Part shown: positions 24,101-35,100 of the stretch, in pieces
Layout of the letters: every line of letters starts with the position of its first letter
Numbering within the stretch: the first letter of the stretch is position 1
NCBI RefSeq assembly: GCF_019112545.1
Contig: NW_025064899.1
Location: 23,185 to 87,184, forward strand
From: Guyanagaster necrorhizus
Taxonomy: Eukaryota; Basidiomycota; Agaricomycetes; Agaricales; Physalacriaceae
DNA length: 64,000 nt
Direction of reading: 5' to 3'
Notes under the pieces: generated by a model
What the model was told of the DNA's origin: nothing
Databases searched by the model: none
Seen by the model: only the letters and a program-made list of their open reading frames with translations
Translations under genes and position numbers: made by a program

Positions 24101-26560
24101 GTGTCCCTCCAGTGCAATGCTAACGATTACTATACGGGTCACAACCCATAAACCCGGTACAAAGATATGATTCAGACGATCCTATCGAAAGGTCAGTTTT
24201 TGTTAATAATTCGTGGGTTGTCTCCCAATTCACATTGGATGCGGAGGCCTAGCTTTTTCCAGAAGATATGGCCGCATACTAGGGAAGAGGGCTTCATTAT
24301 TTGAAAGTAGGTACGTTGACGATGATCGTTTCCGCAATCTTCTTATGAATCATCCTCGCTCTTCTTAGCTTGACTGTTAACACGGTGGACAATGCTGAGT
24401 TAGTTAACTTTGTCGCTTCCCTTTCCTTTTATTACGTTGAATTTGGACTGCTTTTAGGCTAGGCGGCGATGTTATGTAAATAAAGTGTCTTTGTCGGCAG
24501 TAGGCGGTTTCTAGAATCAGCTTCCGGTGGTGGAAACTTGACGAAACCCTGAATGTCAGTTTTGTCTCTCACCTGCTCTAGGAAGACCCTCACGTTGGCA
24601 GCTTAGTTTCGATGAGTTCGACATACAACCACGGTTTCTTACTATTCGTCGCAAGTTGAAGTTCTCACATATCAGGTAGTAGAAGACGGTTTGCACTTTT
24701 ACGTTATGATACAACAAGATATAGTCCCTCTGTGCGACCCTTCATCATAACACGGTTGCTTTAGGGATATTTCCGACACCGTGATTATCGGATGTACGGA
24801 ATATGTGACTGCCCTACTTTACTTCCTGCAATTAAACGACCATCTGCAGCAACATTCGTACTTGCGACTGTGACAGCGAGTGACGCAAAAAAGGCCCCGA
24901 ATATTCCAAAGCTATTGGCGCGTGCGATATTCTTTAGTACGCCATCTGCTCACCTCGCTTTCAAGTACGTGTATCGGCGCTCTTAATCTCACAGAATCCG
25001 TCATCATGATTAGAAAACGATCCAACACCGGGATTAATTTACCCGTGCGCAGACGTGGTCCATGCGGGAAGGATATCGAGACATGACGAAACACAACAAC
25101 AAACAGCAACCCCTGCGCAGGTACTTGGTCTTCGACCCCTCCTTCACAACCATCGAATCAAAGGAGCAAGTCGCTGTGAATCAGGTCGCGGAACTCCATA
25201 CTCCGAAGCTTCTCCGAGCAAGTATCCGCCGCCTTCTACTGCACAACTGTATCTACACATATTGATGTTATTTATCCTTCTGTGTTTCCCTGATTTTCCT
25301 GAAGTTCCAGGTATGATAATAACGGCTTTTTCGCATTTCTGAGGTGGAAGGAATGCTTTTTCACGCAGAGACGAGATGCCGGCTACCCAAATGTGTACCA
25401 GTTAACCGGATCCAAGAGTGACGTAGCTCGTGCTCCAGTTTTTATGCTGTCCCCAGAATTATACTCTGTGTGGTTAGGAAGCTGGTTGTGTTAATGGACC
25501 ATTTTCGATAGCATTTCCTTTCCTGGCAGACTATGCATGCTGCCAAGGGAGCCGAAAGCTTAGGTTCTGAGGAGATACCAAGAGGCATGTTGCCCATTGA
25601 TATGGAGGTGCGCGTTGGTTCCCCAAACATGATATAGATGATTGCCTACTTCATCCCTCGATATTGACCGCTTTCCTCAACGGTGAGATGGACATAGTCA
25701 AGAACCTTGGGTGCAACTGAGGAATGGGACGGGGCGTCTATCTCGTCTAATTATAGCTCGTGCATATTTTGCATCATTCTTACCCACAGTTTTCTGATAG
25801 TTCCATAAGGAAGATTGCTTCCGCGGAGTTTAGTTCACAGAGAGTCAATGGATCAGCTGTGAACTGCGCTTCTGCGCAACACTGCGTATATTCTGGCGCC
25901 AATACAGCACAGGGAGGAGGAAGAACCAAGGTAGCGTTGTTCAGTGCCTCCCGCAGTCATCAAAGTCCATGGAAAAGATAATTCCTTCAGTTCTTCCTGA
26001 TTCCAAAGCATAAAAGTACTTTTTCATCTACGCAAATACTCAATATTAGTTTCAGAAATGTTCATTCGACCAGGTGCACATGTATCGAATAGCACCTGCA
26101 ATTGCCTCGTCGTCATTGGCTCCTGCGCCTATTCAAAAAAAAGGTTTCTCCGATCATCCTTGGCATCAGACTTGCGCAGGATCATACCCTATCCTGGTCC
26201 ATTACGGCACGCTACCAATTGGACCACCGCTGAGCCTAGTTGGGACAAATTTTAGCGAAATTGATTGTATAACTGACAGTCAACCTGGATCGAGATTCAG
26301 ACTGATACTTGGGTTCTTGAGCTCGTTTGATCACTTGAAGACCCGCACCTGGGGACCCCGTCGGTCCATGAATGCACTAAATATTTCGAGAAACTGTGAT
26401 CAAGGTTCATAGGGCATTATCTGGGAACGTAGTGCATCACGACCACATATCGCATCCGCCCATGGTGCGAGTTTGTGACATATTCTCAAGGGCCAGCACC
26501 CAATAGGTTATCAGAAATATCTCAGTGGCAACCATTATCGCTGGAGCTGCGGACGATGAG
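21121..26560. other. Long stretch without a supportable gene
   Basis: CpG-containing host-like DNA. Short frames occur at 21700-21993, 22294-22494, 22542-22847 (minus), 23487-23855, 24792-25086, 25055-25342 and 26074-26412. None showed a motif I know, and no run of frames could be joined by convincing introns. A gene with short exons could be hidden here. 21220-21330 has text resembling the SINE heads (gagtggaacc). Confidence 0.4.
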
Positions 26561-26561
26561 G

Positions 26562-26570
26562 CTATATATT
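26562..26570 (+). promoter_or_regulatory. TATA-like box of the dioxygenase gene
   Basis: ctatatatt lies about 65-70 bp upstream of the ATG at 26634, a usual distance for compact fungal promoters. No other obvious element was identified. Confidence 0.55.
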
Positions 26571-26633
26571 GAGGTAAATTTTTTCTTTTGCCAAAGCTTC
26601 ATTCCAATCCCATTTCTCCAGATATCTGCTAAT

Positions 26634-28040
26634 ATGATCCATCTCATTTCTCTTATCTCTCTCGCTCTCCTGGTCGTCGCACACCCCGGCGAGGCTCCCC
26701 CAACTGCAGCTGAGCTTTCTCGTCGCGCTGAGCTCGAAACTGCTACCCGCCGTTCCCTTGCGGATTGTCAGAGCCATCTTGCTCGGTGCGGATACACCGA
26801 CAGGTCAATCGCTCGTCGTACGGCGCTTGCTGAGGATCTCCGAAGGAAGCGCGGGCTTGCTACTCGTTAGTATCTTTCTCTATCCCTCGCGGATCCTCCA
26901 TATACCCCAATCTTATATCGTCATCAGACGCTCCGTACAAACGCGCGCTTACCGTCGAGGAGGTCGTGGACACGAGCCATCTGTCAAACATAACAGGGCT
27001 TACGTCCGACTCGGACCCATTCACGTCTAATACCTCGTGTATACTCACTCCGGAGCTCGAGCAGGGCCCGTACTACGTTCAGGGGGAATACGTCCGCTCG
27101 GACATGCGCGAAAACCAAACTGGGGTGCCCACCTACGTGGACGTCGAGCTGATCGATATAGCTACGTGCGAGCCTATCACCGGCATCTATCTCGATGTGT
27201 GGCATTGTAATGCGACTGGCGTCTACGCTGGCATCGTTGCGGATGGCAATGGTGATGACACAGATGAGAGTAATTGGGTCCGTCAAGATTTATTCGCTTT
27301 CCATTTCTTCCTTTGACCGTTAGTTGAAAGAACACGACATTCTTGCGTGCTATCCAGCCGACGAACGACGAGGGATACGCTCAGTTTGAGTCTATCTTTC
27401 CGGGTGCGTCTCTTTCTCTATTTTTTTTTTTTTGCCCAACTGATGGTTGTCTAAGGACATTACTCTAACCGGGCGACCCATTTCCATATGATCGTCCATG
27501 AAAATGGAACGCTCTTCGATAACGGCACCTTCTCTTCCGACGGCCAACAACACATCGGTAAGCGTCGCTCCTCCCATCTTTCATCTGGTGATACTAGCCC
27601 CCCACCCGTAGGCCAAGTGTTCTTCGACCAAGACCTCATCACCGCGGTAGAGGCGACGTCTCCGTATGCAAACAATACGATCGCCATCACCGAAAACGAA
27701 GACGACCGCGTGTTCATCGCGGGCGTTGAACCTAGCACTGGAACTGGGGTCGACCCCGTCTTGGAGTATGTTTACCTCGGTGATGGTCTTTCGGATGGGC
27801 TCCTTTTGTGCGTTGTCTGTTTATCTTCGTTTTGAATGGGGGTTTCTGATGATGCTGTGCCGGCCATGCAGCTGGGGTATAGTCGGTGTGAACTTGTCGG
27901 CGAGCTATGAGTCTTCTCCGGGGGGTTACCTTACGGAAGATGGAGGTGTCGTGAACCCCGACGCTACTGCCATTGGTGTCGATGGAGCAGCATCTTCTGG
28001 TGTCAGTGGTACCAATACCACGTCCACGGCTAGTGTGTGA
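26634..28040 (+). CDS. Secreted intradiol ring-cleavage dioxygenase, six exons
   Basis: Exons 26634-26865, 26928-27277, 27331-27403, 27456-27557, 27612-27807 and 27872-28040 give 1122 nt, 373 aa, TGA stop; all phases join. Introns are 52-64 nt; the donor of intron 2 (GTCCGT) is weak but gives the expected join. Residues 1-16 (MIHLISLISLALLVVA) are a signal peptide. The catalytic domain covers about residues 85-300, with the non-haem Fe(III) ligands of the family visible: Tyr in LEQGPYYV, Tyr in GHYSNR, and two His in THFHM. The FFDQDL and YLGDGL blocks are also typical. The C-terminus is Ser/Thr/Gly-rich. Enzymes of this group open catechol-type aromatic rings between the two hydroxyls; an extracellular role on lignin- or plant-derived aromatics is inferred from secretion. 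A decayed relative lies at 6.4-7.2 kb. Confidence 0.93.
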
Positions 28041-28669
28041 ACAATTGACGCGACTACAAGCCGGGATGTGAGGTGTTGATGGACTTGTTTGACTGTTATT
28101 ATGTATTCTATTGTCGGTTTTCTACGTCCTTCGCCTCTTCCTTTTACTTATCTACCGTTATGTCTGGAACAGAACGTAGCTGTTGTGGAGGCTTTTTTGC
28201 AGTGGTTGCGAGTAATCAATGGACAGTTATCTTGGCCTAGTAAGTGCGAGCTCACGTGTGTGGCTAGGCATACAATCAGTGCCATAGTTCTCGTGAGTCG
28301 TGACATATCTATACATCCACCATCATGACTTCGTCGCCTCGCCTCTCCGGCAAAGCAGATCATTTCAATTAATCATCATCCCCTGTCTTAACGAGACTCG
28401 ACGTAACGAAAATAAAACAGTCTGACAGGCATGTTGGAGACGGGGAATCAAACCTCGAGACGCAGCACTAGCTGCTGGACCATACTATCCATGAATCATG
28501 GGCAGACTTCCGAATACAAGGCCAGTAGCTTACCCAGTGGTTCAGAAGTCTATTTTTGGTATAGCAATTATAGACGAGCTTTTTATGATGAACTCGAAGA
28601 CACAGGTCCGCACTGGCACCTCGTTTCCACCTTCTGCATCACGTATGACGAAGCGAGAAGAGCAGTGTT
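28041..28669. other. 3' flank of the dioxygenase gene, no gene seen
   Basis: Contains a likely 3' UTR and the tRNA-like segment at 28431-28500. A plus-strand frame covering 28431-28934 overlaps the repeats and is probably not a gene. Confidence 0.4.
28431..28500 (-). repeat. tRNA-like SINE head
   Basis: On the minus strand TGGTCCAGCAG fits the pol III A-box consensus exactly, and GGTTTGATTCCCC fits the B box with one C-to-T change. They lie about 20 bp apart. The 3' CGTCTCCAACA has no matching 5' acceptor strand, so this is not a functional tRNA. Confidence 0.5.
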
Positions 28670-29310
28670 TGGGCGCAATGAATCTTTGACCGGGGAAGAA
28701 AATCGAAGGTGGCAGTGGCAGTCACCTATCATCAAAATTGGCTTGGGAATTTTCAATGGCTACGTTCTAGCTCACCCATATACTCAAATTTACATGTCGA
28801 GGAGGCGTATTTGTGTACAGTTTTCAGTCTCGGTGAAGAACACGACAGTCATCGTGGTCGTAGTGAGGAGTCGGCCATTCTCTGCTTTGCATACAACCAT
28901 TGTTGTCATATATTTCGAGAATACCAGCCTCTAGAGGTAAATAAGAGGCACTTTATCCATCATACCGAGGACCCTTACTTCAGGTAGCGTAGCGTTGGAC
29001 ACAAACGTAAGTAAATTTTTGAGACATCCAGAAATTGCAAGCCCCAGTGTTTATGGAGCATTGTCCATTCCTTCATCGCAAAGACCATTAATGAAAAGGA
29101 CAGATGTTATATTGCGCAGTTGTACCATGCAACCAAACAAAAGGAGGAAAGAGGTAAAAAAAAAACAAAGCCTTCAAAGAGCTTATTTGAACATGGGGAT
29201 CGAACCTCGGGCTATGACGATGGCCACTGGACATGCCGTCCTTCCCTGTTTTGGTGCTAAGGTGGTACGGGTACGCATAGAAGACATCCTTCGGGAGAGA
29301 TAAGCGCTGA
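28670..29310 (-). repeat. Dispersed repeat family S1, copy b (SINE-like)
   Basis: Partner of 10890-11440. Here the minus-strand B box is intact (GGTTCGATCCCC, near 29195) with an A-box-like gtccagtgg upstream. An A-run and the catccttcgggaga landmark near 29285 are shared. An extra stretch of about 150 bp around 28920-29090 is absent from copy a. Confidence 0.6.
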
Positions 29311-29589
29311 AGTGCCGCTATCTAGGACTAGAGGGTTAGAGGAGGGTCGACCTCTTTGAAAGGTTCGGGAGTCCATAATGGATGTTGGTCAGCAACCAAC
29401 ATCAATCCAGAATTGCTGCCATGTGGTGATCCTCGGAGCGAGATTTTCTGAGCTTGCAGGTGGGAAGGGGATTACTAGTATTGTCTTCTAGCCTCTCAAT
29501 CAAACAAAGTGCACTTCTTTCTCAATCTTATTCCACTTGTGCTCGCTTTCCCTGGTTGGGGAGGCAGTAATCAGATCAGGGGAGGGAGA

Positions 29590-29871
29590 CTACTGGAAGA
29601 AGTCTTCCAGGATATTTTTGTCTTTATGGTTATGGATGGGGGGGGGGGATCCATGGGTTTCTGAATCCTGCAGGTCGATTGTTCTCATTTCTGCTAGTGG
29701 ATTGAGGGGGGTATCAGTGTCTTTCTTCTTCTTGACCATCCCCTTGATGTGAGCCACTAGGCCTGGTGACATGCCCTCTCCATGTTCAGGCATGTAAAAT
29801 TGCAAAAATCGAGAATACATAGACTGCATTTCAGTCCAGTAAGCATGTAACTGAGAATAGAATAAGAGCAC
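29590..29871 (-). pseudogene. Gypsy gag fragment
   Basis: A 93-codon frame containing VKKKKDTDTPLNPLAE and DLQDSETHG, matching the N-terminal gag region of element 3 (QKKRDTDTLSDELAE at about 52050). The LTR and the rest of the element are missing. It marks the left edge of the retrotransposon nest. The DNA between 29872 and 30286 is CpG-poor and unassigned. Confidence 0.55.
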
Positions 29872-30286
29872 ACAGAAACCTAGCCATCATAAGGCTAAAC
29901 TGAAGTAACAAGGAGCAGAGTGTATGGCCTAGTAGCAGACAAATACCAGAGGGATTAGACTGCATGTGAGGTCCTAGCACTTGGCCCTAAACACACCAAT
30001 CCCATTATAAGAGAGTATGCTAAAAATAAAAAGGATATGATCAAAATATGATCAGCAATCCTGATCACATTGATCAATGATACACTGATGGAACATGCTT
30101 TAGAACAGAGAACTGAGACCCAAAGAAAGGTATCTGAATAACTGGGTGCTGAATAGAGAAATGAAATGATGGCAACAAAGAAATAGATAGAGGAATACTA
30201 CCTTCAGAGATGAATAGCACTTGTACTGCTCTGAGACTTGCACACATACTTACAGTGCTTTAGCATGCTTACCATAGTGAGGGACT

Positions 30287-31465
30287 CTGCATCATACTGC
30301 AGTATGATACATATCATATTGGATAAATTAATTAATGTAAGTCAGGCTAGAAGCAGTGCATTTTATGAGCTGGAGAGAATGTTGAGACACTGGAAAAGAG
30401 AACATAACTATTGTGGCTGACTCCAGACATGGGAGATAACTCTGGGGGTCCAGAACAGTTTACTGCTGTCAGAGATGTGTCACTGAGGAAATAAGAAAGA
30501 AAGCAGACTGGGTTAGGCCAGCTAGTGAGGAAACATTGCACAGTCCTGGCCCAGAAGAGAATAAGCATGACAACTGCAATACATATGTGAATAATACCCA
30601 TGGAATCCAGCATGGAGTCCCATGCTTTGAAGGTACCATAGTAGAATTATATTAGTAAGTACCATAGAAGAGTATTTAGATACTGCATTGTATGAGTAGA
30701 ATATAAGTTTCTGACCCCCACAGTTGCAGTGTATTGGGGAACTAAGCAAGGCATTGAAGCTCATGAAGGACTTGAGCTCAGTTTGATAAGAGGTTTTGGA
30801 TTATGCTCTAATCTGAGAATAAGAGAGCAGTGTCTGAAGGGCATCATCTTGAGTTTTTCAGGTAATTGTGATGTGCAGTGCTACAGGTGGCAGAGGTTCA
30901 AACTCTTTGGTCTGTCAGATGGTGTTTTATTGTGTTTTGTGTCTCTGGATCACATAGGTTTGAATCCTGTGGGTCTACGATCGGTTTGGAAGCTTGTGAA
31001 CAGAGATCTGTGCTCTCTGGCACTTGTGGATGTGTTTGTGATTGGTTTTTGCTTAGAGTGTGAAGCTTTGAGCTGTGTATTGTGTGTGTTAAGGGTTTTG
31101 ATTTGATCTGAGCTGTGTTTAGAACTTTTTGGAGAGTTTTGTGAGAGTGTTTCGACATATTGTGTTGAGATGCAGTACCCTTTGCCTTGAGGCCTGGCAA
31201 CATCAGTTACCACCTCTTGTTTTGATAAAATGAAAAGCTTTGAGACTTAGAGAGACCTCAGACTGTTGTAAGCATGCTATTATTGTTTGTGCACTGTGGA
31301 TTTATTGAAGAAGGCAATGATATTTGTTGATTACTACTTTTATCACATTATAATCCCCCTATGAACTAAGAGTTTTGTGTGTGTGTTGGTGTGAGTGTGG
31401 TCAGTGGACAGCACTCTGCTGTATCCATTTTCACCATGTGCATGCTCAGACTCTCTTCAATGCAG
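30287..31465 (+). repeat. Repeat B, left copy (LTR-like, about 1.2 kb)
   Basis: Direct repeat of about 52876-54150. Shared landmarks in order: tgatacata..., taagaaag, agtatttaaatactgcattgtatgagtag (TATA-like), gacccccacag, gagaataagagagc, ggcagaggttcaaac, ggtttgaatcctgtggg, and the cctcttcaa end. The left copy lacks about 100 bp present in the right copy. It abuts the reverse-transcriptase fragment of element 2 at 31466. Either a long LTR pair or another kind of repeat; the class is uncertain. Confidence 0.6.
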
Positions 31466-31603
31466 CTTATCCATGAGCTCAGAGATTAGTGGGAGGGGAT
31501 AGTGATTCTTGATGATCATCTCATTAAGCTTCCAATAATCTTATACTGGTCAAAGCTTTCCATCCTTCTTTTTTGTCAAAAAGAAGGATGAGACCATTAG
31601 GGA
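31466..31603 (-). pseudogene. Element 2 reverse transcriptase fragment
   Basis: Matches element 3 pol at 47763-47900, covering the FFVKKKDG-type and QDYRKLNE-type region. It is the continuation of element 2 (40523 onward) beyond the inserted element 1. The rest of RT, RNase H and integrase of element 2 is missing, replaced by repeat B at 31465. Confidence 0.75.
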
Positions 31604-31608
31604 CTTTG
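31604..31608. repeat. Target-site duplication CTTTG, left
   Basis: CTTTG directly before the left LTR of element 1; the same five bases follow the right LTR at 40523-40527. Confidence 0.9.
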
Positions 31609-32126
31609 TGTTAAGCCCAAACTCCATATGACTATTAACACGTGATAAACAGTTCAGAACCTCGCACTTTGGGTTTAGACTGACTGAGTTCACTGATGTG
31701 TTAACAGAGGTGTGTTGTCAAGGTGTTTGCAAATTGCTCGAGATAGGATGGTAGAGAATAAACTTTAGCTTGAAGCTGGGATATTACAGTGAGAGCTACA
31801 CTACTTAAATACTGTTCTGTTATCATACTATAAATAAATGTTCACAAAAGCTGTTGTCTGCTGTGGAGCTATTTCCCCCACTGTTGCCAGGCTCTCCACA
31901 AAAGCTGTTGTACTGCTGTTGCTGCACTGCAATTTAGAGACATAAGGAGCATTGTCTCTCTCTTCACAGCACACAGCAGCACGATAGGAGAGTGACCGAC
32001 TTGGGTGCTGAGTTAAGCGTTCCCACGGTCCTAAGCGCTGGCCTAAGTGCCCTGACTAAGCAAAGATAGGGGTCATTTCTGAGAAAAAAGAAAAGAAAAT
32101 AGAAAGAAAATGGAAAAATCATAACA
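31609..32126 (-). repeat. Element 1 LTR (3' LTR in element sense), 518 bp
   Basis: In element sense it starts TGTTATGATT and ends GGGCTTAACA. Same length as the copy at 40005-40522, differing at about 13 positions, all transitions and several at CpG. In element sense a TATTTAAG box lies about 30 nt upstream of AGCTTCAAGCTAA, the likely transcript start, which is nearly complementary to the primer site next to the other LTR. Confidence 0.93.
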
Positions 32127-32142
32127 TTACCCCCTCCTTAAG
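32127..32142 (-). other. Element 1 polypurine tract
   Basis: In element sense this reads CTTAAGGAGGGGGTAA directly before the 3' LTR, as needed for plus-strand priming. The same tract occurs in element 3 at 45189-45204. Confidence 0.8.
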
Positions 32143-32163
32143 ACCATCATCCTGATGGTCAAG

Positions 32164-35100
32164 TTAGGGGAGTCTTCCTCGCCATTCAGGAGATGGCCAA
32201 TCTGCTGGACCTCTCATCATTCCAATGGCAGGCTTCAAATGAGTCGAAGGCATGGTACATTGCTCTTTGCTGTATGTCCTCACCATTTCTGGCTCATCTG
32301 TTGAAGGGTCATCTTCATCGTCCTCTCTAACATATCCTCTGCTGTCAGCAGGTTGGTTGATGTATATCTGGCTAGATATCATCTCCCTTCCTTTTGTCGC
32401 CACATCTGGCTTTGCAGATATAATGTTGAACATGACCCCCTTTGTGTCTGTTAGGCCCAAGCATCACGTGAACTGATACACGTGATAAACAGGTGTTCCT
32501 TCGCACTTCAAGGAATCACCTGAGTTCACTATGCGTATATCCGGACAATATGACTCAAGGTCAGATATAGACTCGAGGTAGAATGGTATGTATAAACTTT
32601 AGCTCGAAGCTGGGGTATACCAGCGAGGGCTGAGGTCCTTAAATACTGTGCTAGCATCTCCTAATTATACTACTGCTTATTATGTATGTCTGTGTCCATG
32701 GTGCCTGTTATCCTTGAGCATCGCTACTGTACATAAAAGGATGATTGTGTGTCGTCGGGCTTGACTGTTATAACGGTTTGATGGGCAGGTTAGTTGTGCT
32801 GACTAAGCTTCCCATGGTCCTGTGCCTCCTGACTAAGTGTAAGAATAGGGGTAGAAAGAGAAAAGGGGAATAAATCATAACAGTGTCAAGCATATTAATC
32901 TGGTGTTCCTAGTCTCAAATCGCATCATCGGCATGCATGTATTTTTCATTGACCCATTGGTTTGATTCAGGTCTGTATCCTTTCCAGCTGACTAGATAGT
33001 CAACAGTTGTTTTCATGCCTCCCCCTCATGCTTTAACCTTTCGTGTTTTGTGGTTTAGGACCTCATTGATTTCATAGTGTTCTTCATCATCAATGAGTTC
33101 TGCTGGTGGTGAGGGTGGTCATTCTTGGTTTGGGAAAGCTGGTGCCACATATGGTGTCAACAATGTTTCATTAAAAACATTATGAATTTTCCAAGTTGCT
33201 GGGAGCTGCAACTTGTATGCTGATTTGCCAATTTTAGTCAAGACTTTGAATGGGCCTGTCCATTTGTCTGCCAATTTTTGTTTTGGTCGAGGTAGATGAA
33301 GGTTTGTCATATCCAACCAGACCTTGTCATTGGTTGAATATTCATGTGATTGTCATCTGCATTTGTCATACTGTTTCTTCATCATTATTGTGGCCTTTTC
33401 AAGAGCTGTCTTTGTTTCATCGTGGACCTTTGCCATTGTCTGTGCAAAGTCCATTGATGCTGGTGTTGTTGTGTGAACTCATTCTGTTTGTGCAACTGGT
33501 CAGTTTCATCCATAATTCATGAAGAATGGTGTTTTACCCATTGCTGAGTGAATTCTATTGTTGTGTTGGAATGCTGCTAGTGCTAGCCATTCTGTCCAGT
33601 CGTCCTGTTGATAACTGACGAAAAGTTGTAGGTACTTTTTGATTTCTTGATTGGCCCATTCCATTTGGCCATCTGTTTGTGGGTGATATGCCATTGAAGC
33701 ATTGCGTTTAATATTTAGCAGTCAGTATAGGTTGTCTAAGAATTTGGACATGAATTGTGGTCCCCTATCCAAAATCACCACTTGAGGCATGCCATATTTT
33801 GCATATACCTCATCTCATAGTATTTTTGCCCATCCTTCTGATGTGAGTTCTGTGGAACAGGTGATTGGAATGATCGCCTTCGAGAAGCGATCGACTATAA
33901 TGATGATTGCATCATAGCCATTGCTTTCAGGAAGTCTGGTAATCATATCCACTGAGATGTGGGTCCATAGTGACAAAGGGACCTCATTTGGATGGAGTGG
34001 TGCTGCTCTGCATTGTGTTGAAGTCTTGCCTTGTTGGCAAACCTTGCAGCCTTTGACATATCAGGTGATATCATGGTCCATTTTGGGCCACCAATATTCC
34101 CTTAATATGAGCTCCTTCATTTTTGTGACTCCAGAGTGTCCGGCAGTCGCATGATCATGACATGTGGTGATAATATCACCACAAAGTTTTTGATCCCTTG
34201 GGATATAGATCCATCCATCATAATGGATCAAACCCCCTTCCTTCTGTAGTCCTCACTCGTGATTGAGTGATGGGGCTATTCTTTGATCCCACTTGTGAGG
34301 ATCCTGTGTTGTGCTCTTGATGTGTTTGTGCATCTCTTCTTCCATCAGCATAATCATTGCTCAGAAGTGTTCTGGCCATAATAATATGACCTCCTTGTTG
34401 TTGTCTCCCCCCTGGTTGTGATCTGCCCTGCAGCTGAGGAAGTTGGCCTTTTTGTTTGCTACTCCAGCTTTGTGATATAGCATATACTCATGCTCTGATA
34501 GTTCCATGACCCATCGGGCTTGTCTGCGATTAAGCTTTTGAGGTTGTCAGAAATATCGAAGATTCTGGTGATCTGTCCAGATTTCAAAGGTCTGGACTGC
34601 TCCAATGAGGTAATGTCACCATTTGGCAAGGGCGAGCATTATGGCGAGGAGTTCTTTATCATAGATTTCATAGTTGCACTCAGTTACTGTGAGTGCTTTT
34701 GACATAAAGGTGACAGGTTGCCATTTGCTATCCTATTCCTGTGAAAGTATGGCTCCAATTGCACCTTTGCTTGAGTCCGCTTCTACTCAGAACCTTCCAT
34801 CCTGGCTGGGTATAGCCAGGATCATGTCTTCGGCTAGCTGGCGTTTAAGGTCATTAAATGCATCCCATTGGAAAATTCTCCAAGTCCATGGGGAATTTCT
34901 GGTTAATTGCATCATTGGTTGAACTATTTTGCTATAGTCCCTAATGAATCAGTGGTAGAAGTTGGTGAATCTCAAAAAGGATTGTAGTTCCTTTTTCTTG
35001 GTTGGTTCCAGCCATTTGGTTACTCTCGCTATTTTGATGGGGTCCATCTGAATGCTTCCTTCACTGATAATGACTCCAAGGTATTCTGTCTCTAGTACTT

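Noticed and set aside
28431..28934. 167-codon frame downstream of the dioxygenase
   Set aside because: It runs through a tRNA-like head and into S1 repeat sequence, so it is unlikely to code.
30729..31106. 125-codon plus-strand frame in repeat B (left copy) as a gene
   Set aside because: The corresponding part of the right copy is broken and the frame has no recognisable domain.
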